Shown here one piece after another: positions 54,934 to 63,842 of a DNA stretch of 64,000 nt (the first letter of the stretch is position 1; each line of letters starts with the position of its first letter). Location: positions 124,001-188,000 of the forward strand of contig NZ_JACNYK010000001.1 of NCBI RefSeq assembly GCF_014692505.1, given 5' to 3'. The notes beneath the pieces are model-generated. The model was not told the origin of the DNA. It searched no databases and was given only the letters and a program-made list of their open reading frames with translations. A program made the translations under genes and the position numbers. This DNA is from Sphingobacterium arenae. Its GTDB lineage: Bacteria > Bacteroidota > Bacteroidia > Sphingobacteriales > Sphingobacteriaceae.

Positions 54934-55042
54934 GGGCCTTCCACCGTTTGTAAAAAGCTGGCGACAGTTCTATGCACTTGTTTGTATATGGCTCGCGGTA
55001 TGCATTTTACTTATGTATTGGTTTACTAAATATTATTCATGA
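54923..55042 (+). CDS. 39-residue single-helix membrane protein coupled to the symporter
   Basis: GTG start at 54923, overlapping the previous stop by 11 bp, and TGA stop at 55040-55042 sharing ATGA with the symporter start at 55039. The protein reads TDKGLPPFVKSWRQFYALV, then one membrane helix (CIWLAVCILLMYWFT) and KYYS. The double overlap, the conserved-looking amphipathic FVKSWRQFYAL segment before the helix and the tight fit into the operon support a real gene. It is likely an accessory subunit of the sodium:solute symporter; this is inferred from coupling only. Confidence 0.7.
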   Translation: MTDKGLPPFVKSWRQFYALVCIWLAVCILLMYWFTKYYS

Positions 55043-56736
55043 GTACTATTGACTGGATAGTACTTTTTTTTACGCTTCTGCTCATCGTTGTTTATGGTAT
55101 CTACAAGAGCAGAGGAATCAAAAATATCGATGGGTACATCGTTGGTGACCGCGAACTCCCGTGGTACAACGTCGGATTTTCTGTTATGGCGACGCAGGCC
55201 AGCGCTATCACATTTTTGTCCGCTCCAGGCCTTGCTTATTCCTCTGGAATGAGTTTTGCTCAGTTCTATTTTGGTCTGCCATTGGCCATGATTGTGCTAT
55301 GCATTACTTTTGTACCTATCTTTCATCGCTTAAGAGTATATACCGCCTACGAGTTTCTGGAAAGGCGATTTGACGTGAACACGCGCGTACTCACTGCGTT
55401 GCTCTTTCTTGTCCAACGGGGAGTATCCACAGGTATTACCATATTCGCTCCATCTATCATCCTTTCCAGTATTTTGCATCTTGATGTCACGTATACCACG
55501 CTGATTATCGGAACGATGGTCATATTCTACACCGTTTGGGGTGGAACGAAAGCAGTCTCCTACTCGCAATTACTGCAGATGGCTATCATCTTTGTTGCAT
55601 TATTAGCCGCGGGTGTTATGGTTGTACACTACCTACCGGCAGATATTGGGTTTAAGGAGGCCCTACATATTGCTGGAAAATCCGGAAAGACAAACGCTAT
55701 AGACTGGAGCTTCGATCTCGACAATCAATATACGGTGTGGACGGGGCTTATTGGTGGTTTTTTTCTGCAGCTTTCTTATTTTGGGACTGATCAAAGCCAA
55801 GTTGGTCGATACCTGACCGGATCCTCTATCCGAGACTCTAGGTTAGGGCTTCTCATGAACGGCCTATTAAAAGTACCCATGCAATTTTGTATCTTATTGA
55901 TTGGTATCCTCGTGTTTGCTTACTACCAGTTCCATACGCCTCCTTTATTTTTCAATAATGTGGAAATCGCTAAAATAGAAAACAGTCGGTATAATGATGA
56001 ATATACATCTATAATGCAGCGCCACGAAGCCATAGGCCAAGAGAAAAAAGAATGGGTAGAGACGTTGGTCTCAGCAATTAAAGCGGATGATTCCAAAATG
56101 ATCGATGCGTCCCGCAAGGCCCTTCAGGAAAAAAGCGGGCAGGATCAATTATTGCGAAAAGAAGTAGAAGCGCTCTTACAAAAAAACAATCCCGATGTGG
56201 AACTTAATGATAACAACTATATTTTCCTTTCATTCGTAACAAGTACCTTTCCAACTGGGCTTATCGGATTATTGATTGCCATCATCTTCCTGGCCTCTAT
56301 GGGAGCAACCGCAAGTGCTATAAATTCATTATCATCAACTACCGTAGTTGATATCTATAAACGCTTTATAAACAAAAAAGGATCGGATAGGGGATATCTC
56401 AATGCGTCCAGGTTCTTCACAATGGTTTGGGGCATCATTACCCTTGCTGTAGCGCTATACGCCAGCCAGCTTGGTAATCTTTTAGAAGCTGTTAATATTT
56501 TAGGTTCGCTTTTCTACGGCACCATTCTGGGTATTTTTCTGGTCGCTTTTTATGTGAAGCGTATCGGCGGAAAAGCTGTATTTTGGGCGGCTATACTTTC
56601 AGAAGCGATTGTTTTTGGCATCTGGAACGCCGATATCATGGCCTATCTCTGGCTCAATCTGGTCGGTTGTGTCTGTGTTATTGCCTTCGGGTTAATTTTA
56701 CAGCAGATCTTCAAATCAAAAGTACCGTCGGTATAA
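55039..56736 (+). CDS. Sodium:solute symporter (SSS family)
   Basis: 565 residues with about 13 membrane helices. SSS marks: GDRELPWYNVGFSVMATQASAITFLSAPGLAYSSGMSF in helices 2-3, and WTGLIGGFFLQLSYFGTDQSQVGRYL in the helix 6-7 region. A hydrophilic insertion of roughly 80 residues (near 315-395, rich in Lys and Glu) interrupts the helices, as in the SGLT-like Bacteroidota subgroup. It imports a sugar or related solute with sodium. Its 3' end overlaps the amidase gene on the other strand by 21 bp. Confidence 0.9.
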   Translation: MSTIDWIVLFFTLLLIVVYGIYKSRGIKNIDGYIVGDRELPWYNVGFSVMATQASAITFLSAPGLAYSSGMSFAQFYFGLPLAMIVLCITFVPIFHRLRVYTAYEFLERRFDVNTRVLTALLFLVQRGVSTGITIFAPSIILSSILHLDVTYTTLIIGTMVIFYTVWGGTKAVSYSQLLQMAIIFVALLAAGVMVVHYLPADIGFKEALHIAGKSGKTNAIDWSFDLDNQYTVWTGLIGGFFLQLSYFGTDQSQVGRYLTGSSIRDSRLGLLMNGLLKVPMQFCILLIGILVFAYYQFHTPPLFFNNVEIAKIENSRYNDEYTSIMQRHEAIGQEKKEWVETLVSAIKADDSKMIDASRKALQEKSGQDQLLRKEVEALLQKNNPDVELNDNNYIFLSFVTSTFPTGLIGLLIAIIFLASMGATASAINSLSSTTVVDIYKRFINKKGSDRGYLNASRFFTMVWGIITLAVALYASQLGNLLEAVNILGSLFYGTILGIFLVAFYVKRIGGKAVFWAAILSEAIVFGIWNADIMAYLWLNLVGCVCVIAFGLILQQIFKSKVPSV

Positions 56737-57642
56737 ATTATATAGAACCCGTCTATCATAATCTGTCAATTCTTTACTTACGTCAGTAACTATAAATTTT
56801 TGCTTGAATGCAACGATCGTTGCATTCAGATTGCTGACATCGTAACCAATAATACGGAGAGCGTCGACATAGTTAAAGTTGTTCGGAGGAGGAACGAGAT
56901 TCCTTTCATCATACCATACACCAAAGCCACGTTCTGCTAATCTCTTCCAGGGGAAAAATGTACTCGGGTCATTCTTACGTCCCGGTGCAACATCAGCATG
57001 CCCCAGAAAATTGGTAAATGGTATTCGATATTTAGTTTTTAAGGTATCCAATAACGTCATGAGTGCATTTACCTGAGCTTCCGGGAAGGGTTCTCTTCCA
57101 TTATTGTCTAATTCGATTCCTAAAGATACGGAATTCATATCCGTAACATTTCCCCATTTGGATCTCCCTGCGTGCCAAGAACGTAAATAGTCGTTCAACA
57201 TCTGTACAACGCGCCCGTCTTTACCAATTACATAATGAGCGGATACCTTGGTATGCTCCAATTGAAATGTCCTTATTGTTTGTGCTAAGCTATGTTGTGC
57301 CGTATGGTGGATAATAACAAAATTAGGCTTCCTGATATCATAATGAATGGCTTCGGCCCAATCGGCATTCTTATTAATTCCTTCCCGCCACTGCGTATCA
57401 AATTTATGTTCCGTTGTGAGGACAGGTAGCGCTACCGCTTGCTCTTCAGCAAGCAACTCCGATATAGATGGGGATTTTACCGAATCTGTATTTATTTTAA
57501 CGACATCTAAATGAAGTACAGGTGTATTTCCATTACGCAATACCCGTTGTTTAGGTGTACCACAAGAGGTAAATAGCCAAAAAACTAAAACGAAATAACA
57601 AAACCCTCTCACACGCAACAGTTCTTTCTCACTTAATTTCAA
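56716..57642 (-). CDS. N-acetylmuramoyl-L-alanine amidase, lipoprotein (Amidase_2)
   Basis: 308 residues. Lipobox Cys in FWLFTSCGTP near residue 27. The Amidase_2/PGRP domain covers about 100-265: FVIIHHTAQHSLAQTIRTFQ with the zinc His, HYVIGKDGRVVQMLND, RSWHAGRSKWG, SLGIELDNNG and LGHADVAPGRKNDPSTFFPW with the second His and the Asp ligand. It cuts the amide bond between muramic acid and the peptide, in peptidoglycan recycling or remodelling. It is the downstream end of a minus-strand envelope cluster (5 bp after DUF3078). Confidence 0.92.
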   Translation of the reverse strand: MKLSEKELLRVRGFCYFVLVFWLFTSCGTPKQRVLRNGNTPVLHLDVVKINTDSVKSPSISELLAEEQAVALPVLTTEHKFDTQWREGINKNADWAEAIHYDIRKPNFVIIHHTAQHSLAQTIRTFQLEHTKVSAHYVIGKDGRVVQMLNDYLRSWHAGRSKWGNVTDMNSVSLGIELDNNGREPFPEAQVNALMTLLDTLKTKYRIPFTNFLGHADVAPGRKNDPSTFFPWKRLAERGFGVWYDERNLVPPPNNFNYVDALRIIGYDVSNLNATIVAFKQKFIVTDVSKELTDYDRRVLYNLYRRYF

Positions 57643-57647
57643 TACTA

Positions 57648-58682
57648 TTATCTGGGTAACGTATACGTCAAACCTAATGCCAAAGCCTGGCTATACTGTA
57701 TTTTATCTGCCTCATCCGAATTGTAGACCACAATACCACTTAAGGAAACGTTCACCAAATTGGTTACTTTAGCCGTAAGCGTCGCATCCAAACGGTGGTC
57801 TGGATCACTGAGTTCTTTATAATCCGCAAACATATTATACCGGGCTTTCAGATTCAGATTTTTTGACAGATTCCTGTCCAAATTTGCTGTTATCTGAAAG
57901 GCCAGATCATTTCTAAAATTTTCGCCTGGGTGTAATCCAAATTTTTCTTGATCTTTCGTAATAGGCTTATTTTCTGGATACCGCAAGGCATATTCATCTA
58001 TTGTGAGAGGTTTCACCCTGTCATCCAAAACCAATGTTTGTCGAGCAGTACCTGTACCCAATCGCAAAGAGAACGTATTGTCCGGTTTATACTCCAAACC
58101 GAAAGATTCCGTAAAATATCCAGGCCCCATAAAACTTGAAGTATATTCATATATACGCTCTACTCCGTCTTCCGTTTTATAATTATATCCTAAATCAAAC
58201 TGAGACTCAAAGGTTACCGAAAAATAAAGTGCCCACGCGGGGGATAACTTATACGCTATTTTGTGATCCCAAAAAATACGGTCGTTATTCTTTTTCGCCA
58301 ATTGCTCCTTATTTTTAATCTTTCCGTATTTCAAATCTATTTCCGTTGTATACTGAAAGTTATTTTTATTATATTCCGATTTATGCCATCCAAGCAATCC
58401 TACCGCAATGGAATTGACCCCCCCAGCACTCCAGTTTTCACTGAAAGAAGCTTGGTTCATATTAATTCCGAACTTCGTCCAGTGTTTCCAATAATTGACC
58501 TCCAAATCCAGCTTTGGAATGGGTACCGTTACCTGTTGCAGATTAGTCACAGGTGCCTGCGGTTTTTCTACGATATTGGTATCGGGTTTCGCCCTTAATC
58601 CTTTAAGGTCAACCTGCGCAATACTTACCTGGCCAATAAGGAGAAAAGAAACAACCAACAAAAGGTTTATTTTTTTAAGCAT
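57648..58682 (-). CDS. DUF3078 family outer-membrane beta-barrel protein
   Basis: 344 residues, signal peptide ending QVSIAQ. DUF3078 pattern: YWKHWTKFGINMNQASFSENWSAGGVNSIAVGLLG followed by amphipathic strands (YNKNNFQYTTEIDLKYGKIKN, ALYFSVTFESQFDLGYNY) and ending in aromatic strand YSQALALGLTYTLPR. It is predicted to be an outer-membrane barrel of unknown role. Only 5-6 bp separate it from the genes on either side, so it is part of one operon. Confidence 0.85.
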   Translation of the reverse strand: MLKKINLLLVVSFLLIGQVSIAQVDLKGLRAKPDTNIVEKPQAPVTNLQQVTVPIPKLDLEVNYWKHWTKFGINMNQASFSENWSAGGVNSIAVGLLGWHKSEYNKNNFQYTTEIDLKYGKIKNKEQLAKKNNDRIFWDHKIAYKLSPAWALYFSVTFESQFDLGYNYKTEDGVERIYEYTSSFMGPGYFTESFGLEYKPDNTFSLRLGTGTARQTLVLDDRVKPLTIDEYALRYPENKPITKDQEKFGLHPGENFRNDLAFQITANLDRNLSKNLNLKARYNMFADYKELSDPDHRLDATLTAKVTNLVNVSLSGIVVYNSDEADKIQYSQALALGLTYTLPR

Positions 58683-58688
58683 GACGTT

Positions 58689-59450
58689 TTAATTATTTAC
58701 TTCTAAATCAATTTCTGGCAATCTCGGTAAAAAGCGCAAGTTAGGATTTAATTTAAATATTTCATACTTGCTTCTGATATATGTTGCCAATTCATAGGGT
58801 GTAGCCACCGTAACAAAATAATAGGTTGGTCTATAATTACTCATAAAAATAGTGAGACGCTCTCCCACTAAACCGGTAACATTGCTCACGAGATCCCGTG
58901 TAAATTTAGCATCAATCACGTCTTCTTCATATTCTCGCTGAATAAATCGCGTCAAACGTCGTGCATTTTTTCCCTCCCGGCTTAACATATTATATATAGA
59001 CCCGATACTAAGTCCAGCACCCGTCGGGCCCACACTAAATATGGAACCAGGATCTGCAAGCTTATACGCTTTATTAAATTCTTCTCTACGTTGTTGTAAA
59101 ACTTCGTCCGGAGAACGGCGCGCCACCACCCTAACTTCGGGAATATAAATAGATGTCTTGTCTAAATAAACCATCAAAACCTGTTGTCCCGTATATTTAA
59201 TAGTATCTGTTAAATAACCCTCTTTGGATGTAATAATCAGATCGCCTAACGAAACCCTGATCTCAAATTCTCCACGGGCGTTATTAAATGTGTTTTCTTT
59301 CGTATTATCATTCTTGATAAAGCCCTTTCCTATACGCTGATTCGTACCTTTATCCAACACGATGCCTTGCACGGTTTTGGTTTGCGCTATCACAAAAATA
59401 GGGACATATAAAAATAAACAAAACAAGAATATATACTTTAGGGTCTCCAC
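58689..59450 (-). CDS. Secreted carboxypeptidase-regulatory-like domain protein
   Basis: 253 residues, signal peptide ending FVIAQ. Residues ~22-105 form a carboxypeptidase-D regulatory-like beta-sandwich (TKTVQGIVLDKGTNQRIGKGFI, GEFEIRVSLGDLIITSKEGYLTD). The rest is helical (PDEVLQQRREEFNKAYKLADPGSIFSVG, FIQREYEEDVIDAKFTRDLV). It resembles proteins commonly placed next to DUF3078 genes in Bacteroidota. Function unknown, probably periplasmic. Confidence 0.75.
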   Translation of the reverse strand: METLKYIFLFCLFLYVPIFVIAQTKTVQGIVLDKGTNQRIGKGFIKNDNTKENTFNNARGEFEIRVSLGDLIITSKEGYLTDTIKYTGQQVLMVYLDKTSIYIPEVRVVARRSPDEVLQQRREEFNKAYKLADPGSIFSVGPTGAGLSIGSIYNMLSREGKNARRLTRFIQREYEEDVIDAKFTRDLVSNVTGLVGERLTIFMSNYRPTYYFVTVATPYELATYIRSKYEIFKLNPNLRFLPRLPEIDLEVNN

Positions 59451-59538
59451 GCTATAAAACTAAGGGAAAAGAAGCTTACAATGCGAATTTTTAACATTTT
59501 TTAGTCCTAGCAGATTCAAGGTCCAGTCTGCTATTACG

Positions 59539-60372
59539 TCATTTCGAAATAACCAATAATTGGCCGACTGACAGTTCATCGGAGTCCAATCCATTTAGTT
59601 GTTTAATTTGGTCTATACTTACGCCATGACGTTGGCTAATATGATAAAGTGTATCCGTGGATTTTACTTCATAAATAATCATAGCGACTGCATTTTTCAA
59701 ATCCTCGGAATTTGTTATTATCGCAGGTTCTTCAAACTCTTTCTCTTGAATAATTTCCTCTACCTCTTCTTCGCGCTGCTCCTTCTTCACATACGAAACT
59801 TCCGGACGATCGTATTGGTAAAGCTGGTATCGCTCTATCAAATTAACAAGCAATTCGGGATAACGTGGGTTTGTCGCGTAGCCGGCGTCTTTCAGTCCTT
59901 TTGCCCATCCCTTATAGTCATTCTTATCCAGCGCAAATAATTTTTCATAACGTTTTCGCAACAGAAACTGACTATGGTCTCGAAATGACTGCTGTGGATC
60001 ATTATAAACGCGAAAACAATCCCTTATATGATCGTCTGGGCGCACAACTGATTTTCCTTGCCATACACCCCCACATTTTATCCCGAAATGGTTATTCGCT
60101 TCTCGTGCTAAATAACTATTTCCGTTTCCGGATTCCAATAAGGCTTGTGCCAATTTTATGCTGGCAGGAATCCCATATTGATTCATTTCTGCTATAGCAA
60201 TATCCTTATAGCGTTCGATATAGGCATGTCCCGATATAGACGTAGTACCCGAACCCTGTCCTGTTGTATTTTTTCCATATTTCGGATGTTGCAGCGTTGT
60301 TCTGCGGGATGCACATGAACCGAACACCAGTATGGAAGAAACAAACAATAGAAATAACACGCTGTTTTTCAT
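59539..60372 (-). CDS. Glucosaminidase with LysM domain, lipoprotein
   Basis: 277 residues. Lipid Cys in LVFGSCASRR near residue 20. A GH73-type glucosaminidase domain covers about 50-190 (YKDIAIAEMNQYGIPASIKLAQALLESGNGNSYLAREANNHFGIKC, with the catalytic Glu in LLESG), then an acidic linker (EEEVEEIIQEKEFEE), and a C-terminal LysM (YEVKSTDTLYHISQRHGVSIDQIKQLNGL). It cleaves the glycan strand of peptidoglycan. A paralogue lies 38 bp upstream in the same direction. Confidence 0.92.
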   Translation of the reverse strand: MKNSVLFLLFVSSILVFGSCASRRTTLQHPKYGKNTTGQGSGTTSISGHAYIERYKDIAIAEMNQYGIPASIKLAQALLESGNGNSYLAREANNHFGIKCGGVWQGKSVVRPDDHIRDCFRVYNDPQQSFRDHSQFLLRKRYEKLFALDKNDYKGWAKGLKDAGYATNPRYPELLVNLIERYQLYQYDRPEVSYVKKEQREEEVEEIIQEKEFEEPAIITNSEDLKNAVAMIIYEVKSTDTLYHISQRHGVSIDQIKQLNGLDSDELSVGQLLVISK

Positions 60373-60410
60373 TAGAACGACCTATTTTTCCCGAAGTTCT
60401 TAATTTTTGA

Positions 60411-61160
60411 TTATAACAGCAAGCGCTGCCCAATAGATAGTTTGGAAGATTGTAAATTGTTTCGTCTCTTCAGTGCTTCTACCGATGTATTATAGCGTGT
60501 TGCTAGTTCCGAAAGTGTATCTCCCTTGGACACCACATGGGTTTCCCCGGTGGTTGTAAAGTCTGCAGATGTGTCATTAGCCTCGATAGAACGCAATAAT
60601 ATATCCTGTTGAATTTTTGTCGTCCCACTTTTTGCTAACATTCCTTTTGTCTCGGGCGATTGTTGTATTTGATCGTATTTATCCAAATTATAGCGTCTGA
60701 TCGTCGCCAGTACTTTAGGTGTCCAGCTGCTTAAGCTGGTATAGCCTGCTCGAAAAATACCTTTAACCCAACCCTCATAATCGTCCGAATCATATTTATC
60801 AAATAGTACCCGGTTTGCCTTTCGTCGTTGCATCAGCCCCACAAAATCGCGATAAGATTCCTCGGCAGAACCGTATCCCTTGTAGGCCGATCGAATGACT
60901 TTGCTGTTGTTTTTTCCTTTGATTCCAAAATGATTATTAAGGTGTTTCGCTACGCGGCTATTACCATAAGCACTTTCGTGAAAAGCTACCGCTAAAATAA
61001 CAGAAGCGGGTACTCCTGTTTCGATCATCAATTGCTGCGCTAAATTTTTATGCTCCGCAATATAACTACTTGGTGAAAATTTTTGTGCAGTGGTCGTCGT
61101 GACCGTAAACACAAACATTAGTAGTATCGTTACATACTTACCAATACTTGTTTTTTGCAT
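60411..61160 (-). CDS. Glucosaminidase with LysM domain, secreted
   Basis: 249 residues, signal peptide ending TTTAQ, no lipobox. The GH73-type domain at about 30-170 carries AQQLMIETGVPASVILAVAFHESAYGNSRVAKHLNNHFGIKG, where the Glu of HESAYG is the likely acid. The C-terminal LysM is HVVSKGDTLSELATRYNTSVEALKRRNNL. It is a soluble counterpart to the lipoprotein paralogue downstream; together they probably act in cell-wall turnover. Confidence 0.92.
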   Translation of the reverse strand: MQKTSIGKYVTILLMFVFTVTTTTAQKFSPSSYIAEHKNLAQQLMIETGVPASVILAVAFHESAYGNSRVAKHLNNHFGIKGKNNSKVIRSAYKGYGSAEESYRDFVGLMQRRKANRVLFDKYDSDDYEGWVKGIFRAGYTSLSSWTPKVLATIRRYNLDKYDQIQQSPETKGMLAKSGTTKIQQDILLRSIEANDTSADFTTTGETHVVSKGDTLSELATRYNTSVEALKRRNNLQSSKLSIGQRLLL

Positions 61161-61182
61161 ATCATTTATTTTTGTTCAACCA

Positions 61183-61818
61183 TTACTTTTTGCGTAGTAC
61201 AAAAAGTCCATCTCTAATGGGCAAAATCAGCTTTTCTACACGGCTGTCTTTCGCCAAGGTTTCATTTAGTTCAATTACCTTTTTTGTTTGGTTATCCGGA
61301 TTATCCATTAAAACCTTTCCTTTCCAAAGTACATTATCTATCAAGATCAGTCCCCCACTGGAAACACGGTCGATAAGTGCCTCAAAATAGTAGAGATTCC
61401 TCCTTTTATCCGCATCAATAAATACCAAATCAAAATTCCCTGCTATTGTCGGAATGATTTCGGCGGCGTCTCCAATATGATACCTTATTTGTTCCCGAAA
61501 AGGGGAAGCGTCAAAATAACCTTTTACACGTTCTTCCAGCTCTTCATTAATATCGATCGTGTGTAACATCCCTTCTCTATCAAGCCCCTCCGCTAAACAC
61601 AATGTGGCATATCCTGTAAACGTGCCTATCTCTAATACGCTCTTTGGCTTCACGAGTTTTGCTAACATAGCCAATACTCTCCCTTGAAAATGACCCGATA
61701 ACATGTGTGGCATCGTCTCACGTAAATAAGTCTCCCTATTTATCCGTTTTAAAAGTTCACTTTCTGTATCAGAAGTTTTCTCTAAATACGCGTTTAACGG
61801 CTCTTCATGTTCAAGCAT
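61183..61818 (-). CDS. Class I SAM-dependent O-methyltransferase
   Basis: 211 residues from the ATG at 61818 (MLEHEEPLNAYLEKTSD); an in-frame start at 61881 adds a hydrophobic, poorly conserved-looking stretch. Rossmann motif I VLEIGTFTGYATLCLAEGL, the metal/SAM site LVFIDADKRRNLYYFEAL, and DNVLWKGKVLMD are those of caffeoyl-CoA O-methyltransferase-like enzymes (PF01596), which need a divalent metal and act on catechol-type substrates. The natural substrate is unknown. Confidence 0.88.
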   Translation of the reverse strand: MLEHEEPLNAYLEKTSDTESELLKRINRETYLRETMPHMLSGHFQGRVLAMLAKLVKPKSVLEIGTFTGYATLCLAEGLDREGMLHTIDINEELEERVKGYFDASPFREQIRYHIGDAAEIIPTIAGNFDLVFIDADKRRNLYYFEALIDRVSSGGLILIDNVLWKGKVLMDNPDNQTKKVIELNETLAKDSRVEKLILPIRDGLFVLRKK

Positions 61819-61898
61819 AGTCGCAAAACTAACAAGTAACACGCTATTACAAAAAAATTTAACATAAATTAAAGTGCTCAAGCACAGCGTCTATAATT

Positions 61899-61936
61899 GA
61901 AAAAAGCCCTTCTTGAGATCAAGAAGGGCTTTTTTT
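61899..61936. terminator. Bidirectional-looking terminator after folE
   Basis: GCCCTTCTTGA pairs with TCAAGAAGGGC around a minimal loop, flanked by A6 on the left and T7 on the right. It sits 14 bp after the folE stop (minus strand) and before the O-methyltransferase, both on the minus strand. The symmetrical A/T tracts would allow termination in either direction. Confidence 0.85.
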
Positions 61937-61949
61937 AAGGTGTATTTAA

Positions 61950-62582
61950 CTAATCCAGCGAAGCTGTAATAAGTCTCAGAAATTCCGATCGTGTAACATC
62001 GTTTTGGAAAGCTCCGGTAAAAGCAGAAGTGGTTGTAACCGAATTTTGCTTCTGTACACCACGCATAGCCATACACATATGTTTACATTCCATCACCACC
62101 GCCACACCGGCAGGCTTTAAGGTTTGCTGTATACAATCCCGTATTTCATTCGTCAATCGTTCCTGCACCTGTAGTCGTCTGGCAAATGCATCTACCACAC
62201 GCGGAATCTTGCTCAGTCCCACAATATGCCCATTGGGAATATAAGCAATATGTGCCTTTCCAAAAAAAGGAAGCATATGGTGTTCGCACAACGAATAAAT
62301 CTCGATATCTTTTACCACAACCATCTGGCTATATTCTTCTTCAAACATAGCACTTCGCAACACTTCCGCTGCATCGACATCATATCCGTGGGTCAAAAAC
62401 TGCAAAGCCTTAGCCACGCGTTCGGGCGTCTTGATCAATCCTTCCCTTTCTGGATTTTCACCGATTGCACGTATAATAGCGGGATAATGAGCGGCAATTT
62501 CTTCTACTTGTTTTTGATTGTACTGATCGATTTTGATATAACCGTTTTGTTCTTCGCTCTCGAAGGATGTTAGATTACTCAT
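61950..62582 (-). CDS. folE: GTP cyclohydrolase I
   Basis: 210 residues, cytoplasmic. It converts GTP to 7,8-dihydroneopterin triphosphate, the first step to folate and other pterins. Zinc ligands are Cys99 and a His in [11 protein letters not shown] and Cys170 in KHMCMAMRG; the GTP site [19 protein letters not shown] is present. It is 27 bp after the PTPS/QueD homologue, whose product needs the FolE product as substrate. Confidence 0.96.
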   Translation of the reverse strand: MSNLTSFESEEQNGYIKIDQYNQKQVEEIAAHYPAIIRAIGENPEREGLIKTPERVAKALQFLTHGYDVDAAEVLRSAMFEEEYSQMVVVKDIEIYSLCEHHMLPFFGKAHIAYIPNGHIVGLSKIPRVVDAFARRLQVQERLTNEIRDCIQQTLKPAGVAVVMECKHMCMAMRGVQKQNSVTTTSAFTGAFQNDVTRSEFLRLITASLD

Positions 62583-62609
62583 TTGTTTAAATTAAATATG
62601 GCATTTTAT

Positions 62610-63023
62610 TTATTCGCCAAAATATTCGACAAAATTATTCTCTGTTTCGTATAGCTTGACCACATGCAATTGCACATTTTCCTGATCAAAATACGGCTTC
62701 AACACCCGAAATATCTCCATAGCAATGACTTCCGTAGATGCTTTTTTCCCTTTCATAAAGTCTACGTCAAGGTTCACATTTTTGTGATCCAACTTACTAA
62801 TTACATATTTCAGGATAATACTTTTCATTTTCTTTAGGTCGATTACAAATCCTGTTTCGGGATTTACTTCTCCTTTTACCGTCACAAAAAGCTCATAGTT
62901 GTGACCATGCCAATTCGGATTGGAACAATTGCCAAATACGGCCTCATTTTGTTCCTGAGACCAATCTTCGCGGTAGAGCTTATGAGCCGCGCTGAACCGT
63001 TCTCGTCTTGTGATATAGATCAT
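62610..63023 (-). CDS. queD: 6-pyruvoyl-tetrahydropterin synthase / 6-carboxytetrahydropterin synthase homologue
   Basis: 137 residues. Zinc His14 (RFSAAHKL), His39 and His41 (NWHGHNYEL), and catalytic Cys33 in GNCSNPNWHGH are visible, together with the C-terminal ETENNFVEY. It acts on dihydroneopterin triphosphate made by the FolE encoded next. Whether it makes 6-carboxytetrahydropterin for queuosine (QueD) or 6-pyruvoyl-tetrahydropterin cannot be settled here; the symbol is tentative. Confidence 0.88.
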   Translation of the reverse strand: MIYITRRERFSAAHKLYREDWSQEQNEAVFGNCSNPNWHGHNYELFVTVKGEVNPETGFVIDLKKMKSIILKYVISKLDHKNVNLDVDFMKGKKASTEVIAMEIFRVLKPYFDQENVQLHVVKLYETENNFVEYFGE

Positions 63024-63028
63024 AAAAA

Positions 63029-63036
63029 CAAAGATA
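63029..63036 (-). promoter_or_regulatory. -7 promoter box immediately upstream of the PTPS/QueD gene
   Basis: On the minus strand TATCTTTG matches TAnnTTTG exactly and ends only 5 bp before the ATG at 63023. With a start site about 7 nt downstream of the box, the transcript would begin at or next to the start codon, so the mRNA may be leaderless. Confidence 0.5.
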
Positions 63037-63091
63037 GGGGATAAAAACTATATTCTTAGTATCTTACACCTTGTAAAGCGTTTTGTTTGAT

Positions 63092-63709
63092 ATGAAAATT
63101 TTAGTTATTGCCGCCACACTCGAAGAAATACAACCCGCTCTTCCTTTTCTAGAAGAGAAGCATATAAAGTATCTCATTACGGGCGTAGGTATGGTTTCCA
63201 CAACCTATGCTTTGACCAGGTATTTGCAACAACACAAAATAGACTTATTACTACATATTGGAATCGGTGGGATACTAGATCCATCTGCATGCTTAGGAGG
63301 GGTTTACCAGATATATGCAGATGAAATATTTGCGCTAGGAGCTGACGACAATGGATCATTTATATCCATTGAAGAACTCGGCTTTGGTAAACGGATATAT
63401 ACAGAAAAACCTCCTGTCCATATCCGGCTCCCTGAAGTCAGCAAAGCACAAGGTATCACGGTCAATAACGTACATGGTACGACCGAGAGCATCAATTGGC
63501 TACAACAGCGATATCAAAAGCCCCTCATTGAATCTATGGAGGGTGCCGCGGTTTTTTTTGTTGCTGAGCAGGAAGGAATTTACTGCTTGCAATTTCGGGC
63601 TACTTCTAATTACATCGAACCGAGGAACCGAGATGCTTGGAAGATCGGGTTGGCCATACAGAACCTAAATGATTTTATACAGACACTTATATCGCGCTGT
63701 TTTATTTAA
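63092..63709 (+). CDS. mqnB: Futalosine hydrolase
   Basis: 205 residues from the ATG at 63092; a TTG nine bases upstream in frame is less likely. It belongs to the nucleoside phosphorylase/MTAN fold: VIAATLEEIQPAL at the N-terminus, GVGMVSTTYALTRYL, HIGIGGILDPSACLGGVY and the catalytic region ESMEGAAVFFVAEQEG, with RATSNYIEPRNRDAWKI typical of MqnB. It releases hypoxanthine from futalosine in the alternative menaquinone pathway. It is divergent from the PTPS/QueD gene. Confidence 0.88.
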   Translation: MKILVIAATLEEIQPALPFLEEKHIKYLITGVGMVSTTYALTRYLQQHKIDLLLHIGIGGILDPSACLGGVYQIYADEIFALGADDNGSFISIEELGFGKRIYTEKPPVHIRLPEVSKAQGITVNNVHGTTESINWLQQRYQKPLIESMEGAAVFFVAEQEGIYCLQFRATSNYIEPRNRDAWKIGLAIQNLNDFIQTLISRCFI

Positions 63710-63802
63710 AAGAAGAAGAGTGAGCGGAGGCAACACGGCAGCACAAGTATATCGCCTCTATTTTTTACACACGATCTGCTACGAAATATCAATTAATTAT
63801 AG

Positions 63803-63810
63803 TAGTTTTG
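63803..63810 (+). promoter_or_regulatory. -7 promoter box of the pyruvate dehydrogenase beta gene
   Basis: TAGTTTTG matches TAnnTTTG exactly. The start site near 63817 would leave a leader of about 26 nt before the ATG at 63843. Confidence 0.55.
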
Positions 63811-63842
63811 CGATATTTAAATAAGATACAATTTTACAACTG

